DNA of 64,000 nucleotides, from NCBI RefSeq assembly GCF_001741865.1, contig NZ_CP017147.1:1603001-1667000 (forward strand). The letters run 5' to 3'. How positions within the stretch are numbered: the first letter of the stretch is position 1; every line of letters starts with the position of its first letter. The notes under the pieces are model-generated. The model was not told the DNA's origin. It ran no database searches and saw only the letters and a list, made by a program, of their open reading frames with translations. The translations under genes and the position numbers were made by a program. This DNA is from Bosea vaviloviae (GTDB taxonomy: Bacteria; Pseudomonadota; Alphaproteobacteria; Rhizobiales; Beijerinckiaceae). Of this stretch, positions 34,441 through 43,192 are shown piece after piece.

Positions 34441-36540
34441 TCAGAACTCCTCCCATCCGGCATCGTTGGCGCGGCCGTTGACGGCGCGCTTGGCCGGGGC
34501 GGAGGCCCGCGCCGGGGCGTGGGCCGGCGTCGCCGCCCGGGATTGCCCGAAGGCGGCCTCGGCGAGCTTGCGCAGGCGCGCGGGCTCGGAGCCATGACCG
34601 GCCGGGGCCGCCCTGACTGGAGCCGGGGCGTAGCTGGCTGATGAGGCGGTGGCGCCCTCAGGGCCCGTCCTGAAGGCGGCGACGAGGTCGTTGAGCTGGA
34701 CGATGCGGCCCGAGAGCGAACCGGCCGAGGCCGCGCTCTGTTCGGCGAGCGCTGCATTGGCCTGCGTCATCTCGTCGAGATGGGCGACAGCCTGGCTCAT
34801 CTCGTCGATGCCGTTGGCCTGTTCGCCCGAGGCCGCCGAGATCTCGGCGATGGTGGCCGCGACCTTTTGCGAGGCCGCCAGGATCTGGGTCAGGGCGTCG
34901 CCGGCCTGACGCACCAGCGTGACGCCAGTGCCGACCTCGGCATTGGACGAGGAGATCAGCCCGGAGATGTCCTTGGCGGCGGCGCCCGAGCGCTGCGCCA
35001 GCGTGCGCACCTCGCTTGCCACCACCGCGAAACCCTTGCCGGCATCGCCGGCACGCGCCGCTTCCACCGCCGCATTCAGCGCCAGCAGATTGGTCTGGAA
35101 GGCGATGTCGTCGATCACCCGGATGATGTCGGAGATCTTCTGCGAGGCGCTCTCGATCCGCGCCATGGCGTCGACCGCCTGGCCGGCGATCACGCCGCCC
35201 GACTGGGCTGCCTGCATCGCCTCTGTCGCGATCGCGGCGGCGTTCTTCGAGGCCTGGGCCGAGGCCTTCACCGAGGCTGCGAGCTCCTCGGTCGTGGCCG
35301 CGGTCTCCTCCAGCGAGCTCGCCTGCTCTTCCGTGCGCTTGGACAGATCATCGGCGCCCATGGTGATCTCGCGGGCGGCCAAGCCCACATCGGCCGAGGT
35401 CGTCTGGATCGTGCGCACCGTCGAGGACAGGCGGTCGACCGTCTCGTTGATCGCGCCCTTGAGCTCGGCGAACTTGCCGCGATAGGCGGTCTCGATCCGG
35501 GAGGTCAGGTCCCCGCCCGCCACTGCCTGCAAGGCGGCGGCGAATTCGGATGTGGCGCTGTCGACCACGGCATTGATCTCGTTGATGCCGGCGACGAGCT
35601 TCTGCATCTGCTCATCGGCATGCTCGACCTGCAGCCGCGCCGAGAAATCGCCCGACGCCGCAGCCGCCACGACCTCGCCGACATCCGTGACGACGGAGGC
35701 CATCGATTCCGCCGCCCGCAGCCGTGCTGCGGCCAATTCGCGCTCCTGCTCCTGGAACAGGGCGACCTTCTCCGTGCTCTCGCGCAGCACCGAGACGGCG
35801 CGCGCCATGGTACCGACTTCGTCCTGGCGTGCGACATGGGGCACGTCGATCTTGGTTTCGCCTTGCGTCAACCGATCCATCACCCCGCTGAGATCGATCA
35901 GCGGCTTGATGATGGCGCGCCGCGAAAAGGCCAGGGCGCCGGCGATCGAAACGCCCAGCAGCAGAAGCAGGGCGACGGGCAGGATGATGCGCAGTTTCGA
36001 GGCGAAAGCCCCTGTCGCGGCCTCGATGGCGCCGCTGGTTTCCTCATTGGCTTGGCTGAACGTAGCCAGTTCCTCCATCAGGGCCGCGCGGTTGCGCCGG
36101 CTGGCCTCGCCATTGCCCCAGGCGTCGGCGGCCCGCCCGGAGACCTCCTGGACCAGGCGTATCGTCTCGACCCGGTTGGCGACGAAGTCCTCGATCAGCT
36201 TGCTGATCTTCTCTGTCCGCGATCGCTCGGTCTCGGGAATGGTCTTCAGGAGAATCTTGAGCCGGTCGTCGACCTTGCCCAGCCCCTTCTCCATGGCCGT
36301 GGCGGCGAGCTTCGCCTCATGGGGGTTGCGCGACATATAGGCCAGCCGGGAATCCTCACTGAGCTGGTTGATCGCGACATTGAGCCGCTCCGTCGCCAGC
36401 ATCGTGTCATTCTGGCGGGAGACGCGCTGATTCATCGTCTCAAGGCTGGAAATCGCGATGAGCGCGCTGCCCAGCGCGATGATGGCGCCGAAGGCGACAA
36501 TGCCGATCAGACCGAGAATTTTGACACGAATTGATTTCAT
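34441..36540 (-). CDS. Methyl-accepting chemotaxis protein
   Basis: This is a chemoreceptor of 699 residues from ATG 36540, which has GGGGA just upstream; a start 33 bases earlier is possible. It has an N-terminal transmembrane helix ([20 protein letters not shown]) and a periplasmic domain of about 150 residues of helical-bundle type. A second transmembrane helix ([20 protein letters not shown]) and a HAMP domain follow. A further HAMP-like region precedes the signalling hairpin with the conserved tip [20 protein letters not shown]. The C-terminus ends GWEEF, a pentapeptide of the type that tethers CheR. The ligand is unknown. Confidence 0.93.
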   Translation of the reverse strand: MKSIRVKILGLIGIVAFGAIIALGSALIAISSLETMNQRVSRQNDTMLATERLNVAINQLSEDSRLAYMSRNPHEAKLAATAMEKGLGKVDDRLKILLKTIPETERSRTEKISKLIEDFVANRVETIRLVQEVSGRAADAWGNGEASRRNRAALMEELATFSQANEETSGAIEAATGAFASKLRIILPVALLLLLGVSIAGALAFSRRAIIKPLIDLSGVMDRLTQGETKIDVPHVARQDEVGTMARAVSVLRESTEKVALFQEQERELAAARLRAAESMASVVTDVGEVVAAAASGDFSARLQVEHADEQMQKLVAGINEINAVVDSATSEFAAALQAVAGGDLTSRIETAYRGKFAELKGAINETVDRLSSTVRTIQTTSADVGLAAREITMGADDLSKRTEEQASSLEETAATTEELAASVKASAQASKNAAAIATEAMQAAQSGGVIAGQAVDAMARIESASQKISDIIRVIDDIAFQTNLLALNAAVEAARAGDAGKGFAVVASEVRTLAQRSGAAAKDISGLISSSNAEVGTGVTLVRQAGDALTQILAASQKVAATIAEISAASGEQANGIDEMSQAVAHLDEMTQANAALAEQSAASAGSLSGRIVQLNDLVAAFRTGPEGATASSASYAPAPVRAAPAGHGSEPARLRKLAEAAFGQSRAATPAHAPARASAPAKRAVNGRANDAGWEEF

Positions 36541-36962
36541 CTTATCCCCTGGCCGATCGCGCAATATCGACAAATTTCGTGTGTTTTAGCGGGGGTAATT
36601 GAAGGCCGAGTTAATCTTGCCCCCAGAAAGGAACAAAAAAGCCAGAAATATGCCCATTTTCAAGGCGTCGCCTGCCCTCGACGGGGCAGCGATTTCGTGA
36701 GGACGGTTCGAGCGCGCCGGCCCGGGCGCTGCGAGGTGTTTCAAGCTCCAGCCGTTGCCTCCGCAGAGCTCGTCCAGGCCCTTGTCGGGCTCGATGCCCT
36801 TGTCGGGCTCGATGCCCTTGTCGGGCTCGATGCCCTTGTCGGGCTCGATTCTCTTGTCGCACTCGATTCCTTCGCGCTCGATTCCTGCAGGCTGCGTCCC
36901 AAACCGCCTTTCCAGATCGGGGCGAAATGCTTTAGGAGCGTTCCAACCAACGCGCATGAGGC
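36541..36962. other. Divergent intergenic region with tandem repeats
   Basis: About 420 bases between the chemoreceptor (minus) and the NDUFA9-like gene (plus). It includes an 18-bp tandem array at 36781-36870. Because 18 is divisible by three, several frames stay open through the array and yield repetitive short peptides (for example IEPDKG repeats on the minus strand). None has a convincing ribosome site or family. Promoters for both genes must lie here. Confidence 0.5.
36781..36870 (+). repeat. 18-bp tandem repeat array, about five units
   Basis: Unit CTTGTCGGGCTCGATGCC occurs at 36781, 36799 and 36817. The fourth copy (36835-36852) ends ATTCT, and a degenerate fifth (36853-36870) reads CTTGTCGCACTCGATTCC. 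The fourth and fifth differ most, so recent slippage is likely in the first three. Confidence 0.92.
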
Positions 36963-37982
36963 ATGACGAGCATGGCGAACGATCTGTCCCCTCCGAGCCA
37001 GCAGCTCGTCACGGTCTTCGGCGGTTCGGGTTTCGTCGGGCGCCATGTCGTGCGCGCCCTCGTCAAGCGCGGCTATCGCGTGCGCGTCGCGGTGCGCCGG
37101 CCCGATCTCGCCGGCTTCCTGCAGCCGCTCGGCACCGTCGGCCAGATCCATGGCGTCCAGGCCAATCTGCGCTATCCCGATTCTGTCGCGGCTGCGATCA
37201 AGGGGGCGGACGCCGTCGTCAACCTGGTCGGCATCCTGCAGGAGAGCGGCCGCCAGAGCTTCGCCGGCGTCCATGCCAATGGCGCACGCGCCGTCGCCCA
37301 GGCTTGCGCGGCGTTGGGCGTCCCGCGGCTGGTCCAGATTTCGGCGATCGGCGCCAGCAAGGATTCGAAGTCGAGCTATGGCCGCAGCAAGGCCGAGGGT
37401 GAGGCTGCCGTCCTTGCGCTCGTGCCTGGCGCGGTCGTGCTGCGGCCTTCGATCATGTTCGGACCCGAGGATGGTTTCTTCAACCGCTTCGCCGCGCTCG
37501 CCCGGATGTTGCCCGTGCTGCCGCTGGTCGGCGGTGGCGAGACGAAATTCCAGCCGGCCTTCGTCGGCGATGTCGCGGAAGCGATCGCGCTGGCCGTCGA
37601 CGGTGCGGTCGCTGGCGGGCGCATCTACGAATTGGGCGGGCCCGAGGTGAAGAGCTTCAGGGAGCTCGTCGCCTATATCTGCGAGGTCACCGGCCGCAAG
37701 CGTCTCTTGGTCTCGCTGCCATTCCCGCTGGCGCGGCTGCAGGCGCGCATCATCGAGATCGTCGACATGCTGACGCTCGGGCTCTTGCCGAACGAACTGA
37801 AGCTGACCCGCGATCAGGTCGCGCTGCTGGAGAGCGACAATGTCGTCTCCCATGCGGCAAAGGAAGAGGGGCGCGATTTCGCGGGCCTCGGCATCGCGCC
37901 GAGTTCCGTCGAGGCCGTGGTGCCGTCCTATCTCTGGCGCTTCCGCAAGACCGGCCAGTTCGATGCGGCGCAGGCAGGCTGA
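36963..37982 (+). CDS. Complex I NDUFA9 subunit family protein (atypical SDR, NmrA-like)
   Basis: This 339-residue extended/atypical short-chain dehydrogenase-like protein has the nucleotide-binding motif FGGSGFVGRHVVRAL near residues 19-33. VNLVGILQESGRQSF and PSIMFGPEDGFFNRFA are typical of the NDUFA9 (39-kDa complex I) family of alphaproteobacteria. In this family the protein binds NADPH structurally and is linked to assembly or stability of respiratory complex I, or to quinone biosynthesis. ATG 36963 or 36972 are both possible starts. It is followed 14 bases later by a HAD hydrolase gene. Confidence 0.88.
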   Translation: MTSMANDLSPPSQQLVTVFGGSGFVGRHVVRALVKRGYRVRVAVRRPDLAGFLQPLGTVGQIHGVQANLRYPDSVAAAIKGADAVVNLVGILQESGRQSFAGVHANGARAVAQACAALGVPRLVQISAIGASKDSKSSYGRSKAEGEAAVLALVPGAVVLRPSIMFGPEDGFFNRFAALARMLPVLPLVGGGETKFQPAFVGDVAEAIALAVDGAVAGGRIYELGGPEVKSFRELVAYICEVTGRKRLLVSLPFPLARLQARIIEIVDMLTLGLLPNELKLTRDQVALLESDNVVSHAAKEEGRDFAGLGIAPSSVEAVVPSYLWRFRKTGQFDAAQAG

Positions 37983-37996
37983 AGCTGATCACGACG

Positions 37997-38677
37997 ATGG
38001 GTTTCGATCTGATCATCTATGACTGCGACGGCACGCTCATCGATACCGAGACGCTCTATGGCGAGGTCAGCCTCGCTGCCTGCCATGCGCTCGGCCTGAC
38101 GGAGTGGACGCTCGACCATTATGTCGACCAGATCGTCGGCATCCCGTGGTCGGACGGCGTCAGGATCATCGAGGCCGCGCATGGCCGCCCGCTGCCGGCC
38201 GATTTCGAGACAAGGATCGAGGAGGCCGTCGCGTTGCGGCTTCAGAACGAAGTGCGCGCCCTGCCGGGCGTGCGCGAGGCGGTCGGCGCGATTGCCGGCC
38301 TGCGTTGCGTCGCGTCGTCGACGAGCCTGGTCCCGTTGCGGCGCAATCTCGGCATTGCCGGTCTCGTCGATCTGTTCGACCCTCATATCTTCTCGGCTTC
38401 GCAGGTCGCCCGCGGCAAGCCTCATCCCGATGTTTTCCTGTTCGCGAGCGATCAGATGGGGGTTGCGCCGCGCAATTGCCTCGTGATCGAGGATTCCGTG
38501 CCGGGCGTGCTGGCGGCGCGCGCCGCCGAGATGACCGTCATCGGCTTCACCGGCGTCTCGCACGACAAGCAGCGTAGCGCGGCCCGCCTGAGCGAAGCCG
38601 GCGCCGTGCAGGTCATCGACGATTTCGGGATCTGGCCCGATGTCGTGGCTGGCCTCGGCGCGCCTGCCGCGGCCTGA
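37997..38677 (+). CDS. HAD family hydrolase (phosphoglycolate phosphatase-like)
   Basis: This 226-residue HAD superfamily protein has motif I DCDGTLIDTE at residues 9-18 (nucleophile D9, acid D11), motif II around VASSTSLVPL, a lysine in ARGKPHPDVFLF and motif IV VIEDSVPGVLAA. The cap is the small helical type (C1) of sugar-phosphate and phosphoglycolate phosphatases. It is probably cotranscribed with the NDUFA9-like gene. The substrate is unknown. Confidence 0.87.
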   Translation: MGFDLIIYDCDGTLIDTETLYGEVSLAACHALGLTEWTLDHYVDQIVGIPWSDGVRIIEAAHGRPLPADFETRIEEAVALRLQNEVRALPGVREAVGAIAGLRCVASSTSLVPLRRNLGIAGLVDLFDPHIFSASQVARGKPHPDVFLFASDQMGVAPRNCLVIEDSVPGVLAARAAEMTVIGFTGVSHDKQRSAARLSEAGAVQVIDDFGIWPDVVAGLGAPAAA

Positions 38678-38716
38678 GACCACGCGCGCAAGTGGCGAGG
38701 CCTGTCGCCGGCCGTT

Positions 38717-39712
38717 TTACAGCATGCTCGGCAGGACGCGGTCCGGTGGCTTGTGCCCATCCATGAAGGTCTTGATGTTGACGATGACCTTCTCGCCCAT
38801 ATCGGCGCGGCCCTCATGCGTGGCCGAGCCCATATGGGGCAGCACCACGATGCGGTGCTGGCGGGCGAGCCTGAGCAGGCGCGGATTGACCGCAGGCTCG
38901 CTCTCGAAGACGTCGAGCCCCGCCCCGGCGAGCTCTCCGGCTTCCAGCATGCGCGCCAGCGCGGTCTCATCGACGATCTCGCCGCGCGCCGTGTTCACCA
39001 GGATCGCGTCGGGCTTCATCAGCTTCAAGCGGCGGGCCGAGAGCAGATGGTAAGTCGCCGGCGTATGCGGGCAGTTGACCGAGACGATGTCCATCCGCGC
39101 CAGCATCTGGTCGAGCGAATCCCAATAGGTCGCGTCGAGCTTCTCCTCGACGCGGGCGTCGAGGCGGCGGCGGTTATGATAATGGATCGAGAGGCCGAAG
39201 GCGGCGGCGCGGCGCGCGACCGCCTGGCCGATGCGGCCCATGCCGACGATGCCGAGCCGCTTGCCGGTGATGCGGCGGCCGAGCATCCAGGTCGGCGACC
39301 AGCCGGCCCATTCGTCGTCGGGGATGACGCGCGCGCCCTCACTGATGCGCCGCGCCACGGCGAGAATCAGCGCGATCGTCATGTCGGCGGTGTCGTCAGT
39401 CAGTACGCCCGGCGTGTTGGTCACGGTGATGCCGCGCTGCACCGCGCTGGTCACGTCGATATTATCGACGCCGTTGCCGAAATTCGCGATCAGCCTGAGC
39501 TGGTCGCCGGCCTGGGCGATGATCCCGGCGTCGATCCTGTCGGTCACGGTCGGCACCAGCACATCGGCGGTCTTGACCGCTTCGACCAAAGCGGCCTGGC
39601 TCATCGGGGTGTCGTCGATATTGAGGCGGGCGTCGAACAGCTCGCGCATGCGTGTTTCGACCACGGCAGGAAGCTTGCGTGTCACGACGACCAGCGGCTT
39701 TTTCTTCGTCAT
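38717..39712 (-). CDS. D-2-hydroxyacid dehydrogenase (glyoxylate/hydroxypyruvate reductase type)
   Basis: From ATG 39712 this is a 331-residue NAD(P)-dependent dehydrogenase. The Rossmann motif is LGIVGMGRIGQAVARRAAAF, the substrate/cofactor loop is VNCPHTPATYHL, the catalytic Arg and Glu lie in NTARGEIVDE and the later E of FESEP, and the catalytic His is in VVLPHMGSATHEGR. It reduces glyoxylate or hydroxypyruvate, or oxidises a D-2-hydroxyacid. It converges with the HAD gene; if that enzyme is a phosphoglycolate phosphatase the two would act in neighbouring steps. Confidence 0.9.
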   Translation of the reverse strand: MTKKKPLVVVTRKLPAVVETRMRELFDARLNIDDTPMSQAALVEAVKTADVLVPTVTDRIDAGIIAQAGDQLRLIANFGNGVDNIDVTSAVQRGITVTNTPGVLTDDTADMTIALILAVARRISEGARVIPDDEWAGWSPTWMLGRRITGKRLGIVGMGRIGQAVARRAAAFGLSIHYHNRRRLDARVEEKLDATYWDSLDQMLARMDIVSVNCPHTPATYHLLSARRLKLMKPDAILVNTARGEIVDETALARMLEAGELAGAGLDVFESEPAVNPRLLRLARQHRIVVLPHMGSATHEGRADMGEKVIVNIKTFMDGHKPPDRVLPSML

Positions 39713-39913
39713 GGACGCCTCCTCCAACGCTTGCCGGTGCTTCGCCGCCTTTTGGCCTCAACCCGCCATTAACCGCAGGGCTTCAGGAATGAGGGGTGGC
39801 GTGACCGCGCGTGCTCGCCTCGTTGTCTAAGTGGCGGCGCGGCGGATGACAACATGGCCCTTCGCCGGATGTGTCCGGCGCGTCGGTCTTGTTGTGGGAC
39901 GGAGATTGGACGG

Positions 39914-40450
39914 ATGCTGGGTTTGTCGGTGCGCGGTGTTTGGCTTGGCCTTGCGATGTTCGCGGCCATGAGCGGGGGCTCTGTCGCGCTGGCCCAGGAT
40001 ACGCAGGCGGGCTCGGTCACGGGTTTGCCGGTGCCGCGCTATGTCAGCCTGAAGTCGGACCGAGTGAATCTGCGCGAGGGCCCCTCCAAGGAACATCGCA
40101 CGCGCTGGGTCTATCAGCGCGCCGGTCTGCCGGTCGAGATCGTCGCCGAATTCGAAACCTGGCGGCGCGTGCGCGACGCCGACGGCTCCGAGGGCTGGGT
40201 CCTGCACAGCCTGCTGTCCGGCCGCCGCACCGCGCTCGTCGCGCCGTGGTCGAAGGCCAAGGACGAGACCTTCACCTTGCGCGCCTCCGCCGATGAGAAG
40301 TCGGCCGTGGTGGCGCAGCTTCAGTCCGGCGTCATCACCAATGTCGCGAGCTGCGCCAATACCTGGTGCCGTGTCGGCATCGGCAAGGTCGAAGGCTATC
40401 TGCGCCAGGATCGGCTCTGGGGCGTCTACCCCAACGAGAAAATCGACTAG
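39914..40450 (+). CDS. SH3 domain-containing exported protein
   Basis: From ATG 39914 the protein has 178 residues. A signal peptide (VRGVWLGLAMFAAMSGGSVA, cleavage near ALAQD) is followed by two bacterial SH3-type segments. The first is KSDRVNLREGPSKEHRTRWV through GWVLHSLLSGRR, and the second FTLRASADEKSAVVAQLQSG through GYLRQDRLWGVYP. This family is small, periplasmic and widespread in Hyphomicrobiales; a cell-wall role is usually assumed. It lies alone between the dehydrogenase (divergent) and irr (convergent). Confidence 0.85.
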   Translation: MLGLSVRGVWLGLAMFAAMSGGSVALAQDTQAGSVTGLPVPRYVSLKSDRVNLREGPSKEHRTRWVYQRAGLPVEIVAEFETWRRVRDADGSEGWVLHSLLSGRRTALVAPWSKAKDETFTLRASADEKSAVVAQLQSGVITNVASCANTWCRVGIGKVEGYLRQDRLWGVYPNEKID

Positions 40451-40860
40451 GGGGCTGCAGGCGCAGGCGCGCGAATCTCGACATCGCCACGATGTCGGAG
40501 GCGCCCTTCTTGCTTGCCGCGACAAGCGCGGGGAACCCTCTCCTGTAAGGAGAGGGCAGGGTGAGGTGTCGGCCGTTTGACGTTTCGGCTGGAACTCAAC
40601 CGCCGCTCCATCGTCATTGCGAGCGCAGCGAAGCAATTCAGGAGGGCTCGCTCTACGTTTCCTGGATTGCTTCGCTGCGCTCGCAATGACGGCAAGGTCG
40701 TCACCAACTGGTCGAGGGGCCGACACCTCATCCCTGCCATTCTCACTGAACTCGGGCCTGCCCGAGTTCAGCACTCAGCGTGTCGAAGTCGGGTAAACCC
40801 GACTTCGATGCAGGAGAAGGGTTCCCCGTGCTCTTGCCTTGCTAGGCGGGGAGCTACTGC
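40451..40860. other. Repeat-filled gene-free stretch between SH3 gene and irr
   Basis: About 410 bases made largely of palindromes. These are CCCTCTCCT/AGGAGAGGG at 40536-40556, a long inverted repeat at 40612-40691, GAACTCGGGC..GCCCGAGTTC at 40748-40769, and GAAGTCGGGTAAACCCGACT at 40785-40804 (stem extends to 40806). It separates two convergent genes, so the hairpins may end both transcripts. Confidence 0.7.
40612..40691 (+). repeat. Long inverted repeat, CGTCATTGCGAG family (copy 1)
   Basis: A 26-bp arm at 40612-40637 beginning CGTCATTGCGAGCGCAGCGA is exactly complementary to 40666-40691, with a 28-base loop whose edges also pair (TCAGGA/TCCTGGA with one mismatch). A related element is at 49948-50033. 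Confidence 0.9.
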
Positions 40861-41325
40861 TCAGTTGGCGATCTTGCGCAGGCGCACCACGACATCGACC
40901 CGGGCGATCTCGTAACCCTCGGGCGGCTCCGGCAGTTCGGCGACGTCCACCGCCGAGGCCGGGATGTCGATCACCGTGTTCTCGCCATCCACCACGAAGT
41001 GATGGTGCTCGCTGTTGTCGGTGTCGAAATAGGTCTTGGCGCCGTCGATCGCGAGTTCGCGCAGCAGGCCGGCCTGGGTGAACTGGTGCAGCGTGTTGTA
41101 GACGGTGGCGAGTGAAACCGGCACGCGGGCCTTCATCGCCTCCTCATAGAGCATCTCGGCGCTGACATGCCGGTCGCCCTTGGCAAACAGGAGCCAGCCA
41201 AGCGAGACGCGCTGGCGGGTCGGACGCAAGCCGACGCGCCGCAGGCGCTGGCGCACATCATGGAACGGGCAGCCTTGTCGCGCGCTCGATCCGTAGCCCT
41301 GGTCCTGGGAAATCAGATCGGTCAT
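40861..41325 (-). CDS. irr: Iron response regulator Irr (Fur family, heme-sensing)
   Basis: From ATG 41325 the protein has 154 residues. GCPFHDVRQRLRRVGLRPTR at 18-37 matches the N-terminus of rhizobial Irr, including the heme regulatory motif Cys-Pro (C19-P20). The winged helix includes HVSAEMLYEEAM and VPVSLATVYNTLHQFTQ. The second heme site is the histidine triplet at 107-109 (SEHHHFVVDG). In rhizobia Irr represses heme synthesis and other iron-using genes under iron limitation and is degraded on binding heme. A frame reaching 41484 extends upstream without support. It is divergent from a broken lysE gene and the fab genes. Confidence 0.93.
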   Translation of the reverse strand: MTDLISQDQGYGSSARQGCPFHDVRQRLRRVGLRPTRQRVSLGWLLFAKGDRHVSAEMLYEEAMKARVPVSLATVYNTLHQFTQAGLLRELAIDGAKTYFDTDNSEHHHFVVDGENTVIDIPASAVDVAELPEPPEGYEIARVDVVVRLRKIAN

Positions 41326-41635
41326 GCCTTGGGCGGGCCTCTTCACAGGGGTTGGCTGACGCGGATGGCGCGTCGCGAATAGATTACAATAGATGTAAGG
41401 CTTCAGCCCGTGCCCCGCAAGCTTGAGGGCCGTTTTCCGGATGGCGCGCGCCTCCTGACCGCTTCGTGAGGCACGCTGTCGCAATGCTCCGGTCCACTAG
41501 AGCCGGATGATTTCAGACGGAGTCACAAAGTGTCTCCGTCTGAAATCTGAATCCGTCTCTCATCAAGGAGTGAGAGCAGGATCAATGCGAAAAACCGGTT
41601 CCCACTTTTCCGCATCCTGCTCTAGGAGCGGCGCC
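41326..41635. other. Intergenic region between irr and the broken lysE gene
   Basis: About 310 bases. The half near irr should carry its promoter, but I see no clear iron-control box. The half near lysE is the composite double-hairpin repeat at 41510-41623, whose last bases run directly into the AGGAG ribosome site of the lysE remnant. Confidence 0.45.
41510..41623 (+). repeat. Composite double-hairpin repeat (copy 3)
   Basis: Hairpin 1 pairs ATTTCAGACGGAG (41510-41522) with CTCCGTCTGAAAT (41534-41546). Its outer part, AGCCGGATGA, is the same as in the element at 25354 but has lost exact pairing on the right. Hairpin 2 pairs AGAGCAGGAT (41573-41582) with ATCCTGCTCT (41614-41623) and shows ACCGGTTCCCAC at the tip. 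Confidence 0.85.
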
Positions 41636-42552
41636 ATGTCCGATACGAACTATCTCTGGCTGTTTTTCTCGCTCGTTCTCGGCATCGTCATCGTGCCGGG
41701 CATGGATATGGCGTTCGTGCTGGCGAATTCGCTCACTGGGGGACGCCGCGGCGGATTCTTCGCGACAGGCGGTGTCATCGCGGCGGGAATCGGCCACGTC
41801 GTCATCGGCGTGCTCGGCGTCGGCATCGTGCTGCAACTCGTGCCTGCCGCCTTCAACATCATGCTGTTGCTCGGCGCTGCCGAGAGGTTGTCAGGGACTC
41901 TGGGGTTGATCTGATGAGGTCAAAACGCCGGAGATGGGAGGAGCATTGCGCGGCGATACCATCGGTATCGGCAAGCGATGCGACGCTGCAGCTCCGTCGT
42001 TTTCACCTCACCCTGCGGGGCGCGGCGCTTTTGCGCGACTGCGGCGTCGTTCTTCGTAGCAAACCGGAAGGTTTGCGTCCTCGAACTCTTTGCGTCCTCG
42101 AACTCCTGGCATTGGCGCAAAATCGCCTGCGTCAAATCAGCCCCAGAGTCCCTAACAACCTCTATGTTGCCTGGCCGGGCTTTTGTCTGTTCCGGAATGG
42201 CGCCGCGCTGGGCAGGGTCGAGCTTGCCGAGCGGCGGACAGCCTGGATGATCTTCAGCCAGGGGGCGCTGACCAACCTGCTGAATCCAAAGGCATATCTG
42301 TTCATGCTTGCGGTGTTTCCGCAGTTTCTGAAGCCCGAAGCGGGGCGGATCTGGCTCCAGGCGGCCATTTTGAGCCTGATCATCGCGCTGACGCAGGCGT
42401 TGGTCTATGGTTGCCTGGCTGTCGTGGCCGGCGGAGGGCGCACGGCCCTTGCGGCACACCCCAATGCGACGCTCCTGATCGGCCGGGCGGTCGGGGTTTT
42501 GTTGGTGCTGGTGGCGGCCATCACGGCCTTCGAAGGTTGGCGCCACCTCTGA
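41636..42552 (+). pseudogene. LysE/RhtB family amino acid exporter, interrupted by a 279-bp insertion
   Basis: The N-terminal part starts at ATG 41636 (AGGAG upstream) and reads VPGMDMAFVLANSLTGGRRG and NIMLLLGAA, typical of LysE-family exporters. At 41884 an inverted-repeat element enters and adds ERLSGTLGLI and a stop at 41912-41914. After the element, the frame resumes as YVAWPGFCLFRNGAALG and continues through LTNLLNPKAYLFMLAVFPQF to a normal stop at 42550-42552. Joining GAA to YVAW restores a continuous exporter of about 210 residues, so the gene is intact apart from the insertion. Confidence 0.88.
41884..42162 (+). mobile_element. Non-autonomous inverted-repeat element (MITE), possibly IS630-derived
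   Basis: The 279-bp element has 30-bp terminal inverted repeats: 41884-41913 begins GAGGTTGTCAGGGACTCTGG and 42133-42162 is its complement with three mismatches. The flanks are GA on the left and TA on the right, compatible with a TA target duplication with one changed base. Inside, ATGGGAGGAGCATTGCGCGG at about 41933 would encode MGGALRGD, similar to the start of some IS630-family transposases. No transposase frame remains. It lies inside the lysE-family gene, which defines its ends precisely. Confidence 0.82.
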
Positions 42553-42672
42553 TCTTTGCCGGAATCGCTGCGCCTGCGCCCTTTCGTTCCCGCGCAGCGC
42601 CGTGTTAGGCACGGCGCGAGATCAGATGAACCGCCGGCCCTGGCAGCCGGAACGGAACGGAGCGGAACGCGA

Positions 42673-43185
42673 ATGGAGCGGCAATCGTCATTCAGCTACG
42701 AGGAGATCCTCGCCTGCGGTCGCGGGGAGCTGTTCGGGCCCGGCAATGCGCAATTGCCGCTGCCGCCCATGCTGATGGTCGACCGCATCGTCGAGATCAG
42801 TGAAACCGGCGGCCCCAACGGCAAGGGCCTGGTGCGCGCCGAACTCGATGTGCGCCCCGACCTCTGGTTCTTCGACTGCCATTTCAAGGGCGATCCGGTG
42901 ATGCCGGGCTGTCTTGGCCTGGATGCGCTCTGGCAGCTCACCGGCTTCTTCCTGGGTTGGCTCGGCCTGCCTGGCCGGGGCCGGGCGCTGGGCGTCGGCG
43001 AGGTCAAGTTCGCCGACCAGGTGCTGCCATCAGTCAAGCAGGTGGTCTATGGCGTCGAGTTCAAGCGCGTCTTCAAATCGAAGCTCGTGCTCGGCATCGC
43101 CGATGGCTGGCTGGAGGCCGACGGCAAGCGAATCTACACGGTCAGCGACATGCGCGTCGGCCTGTTCAAGCCCGAAGCCGCGTAG
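42673..43185 (+). CDS. fabA: 3-hydroxydecanoyl-ACP dehydratase/isomerase FabA
   Basis: This is a 170-residue cytoplasmic enzyme from ATG 42673. The catalytic pair is H70 in [14 protein letters not shown] and D84 in LGLDALWQL, the same residue numbers as in E. coli FabA. It dehydrates 3-hydroxydecanoyl-ACP and isomerises trans-2- to cis-3-decenoyl-ACP, starting anaerobic-type unsaturated fatty acid synthesis. FabB and FabI follow on the same strand. An upstream frame extension to 42556 has no homology. Confidence 0.96.
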   Translation: MERQSSFSYEEILACGRGELFGPGNAQLPLPPMLMVDRIVEISETGGPNGKGLVRAELDVRPDLWFFDCHFKGDPVMPGCLGLDALWQLTGFFLGWLGLPGRGRALGVGEVKFADQVLPSVKQVVYGVEFKRVFKSKLVLGIADGWLEADGKRIYTVSDMRVGLFKPEAA

Positions 43186-43192
43186 CTGCGTA

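Noticed and set aside
34780..36534. Plus-strand open frame of 584 codons opposite the chemoreceptor
   Set aside because: Shadow of the Ala-rich chemoreceptor coding sequence.
36781..36870. Possible CRISPR array
   Set aside because: Units are directly adjacent with no spacers and there are no cas genes. The same holds for the arrays at 16242 and 44976.
36586..36957. Minus-strand 123-codon frame with IEPDKG repeats
   Set aside because: The repeats come from an 18-bp DNA array that keeps several frames open; no ribosome site and no homology pattern.
41884..42162. Complete insertion sequence
   Set aside because: At 279 bp it cannot encode a transposase; classed as a non-autonomous element.
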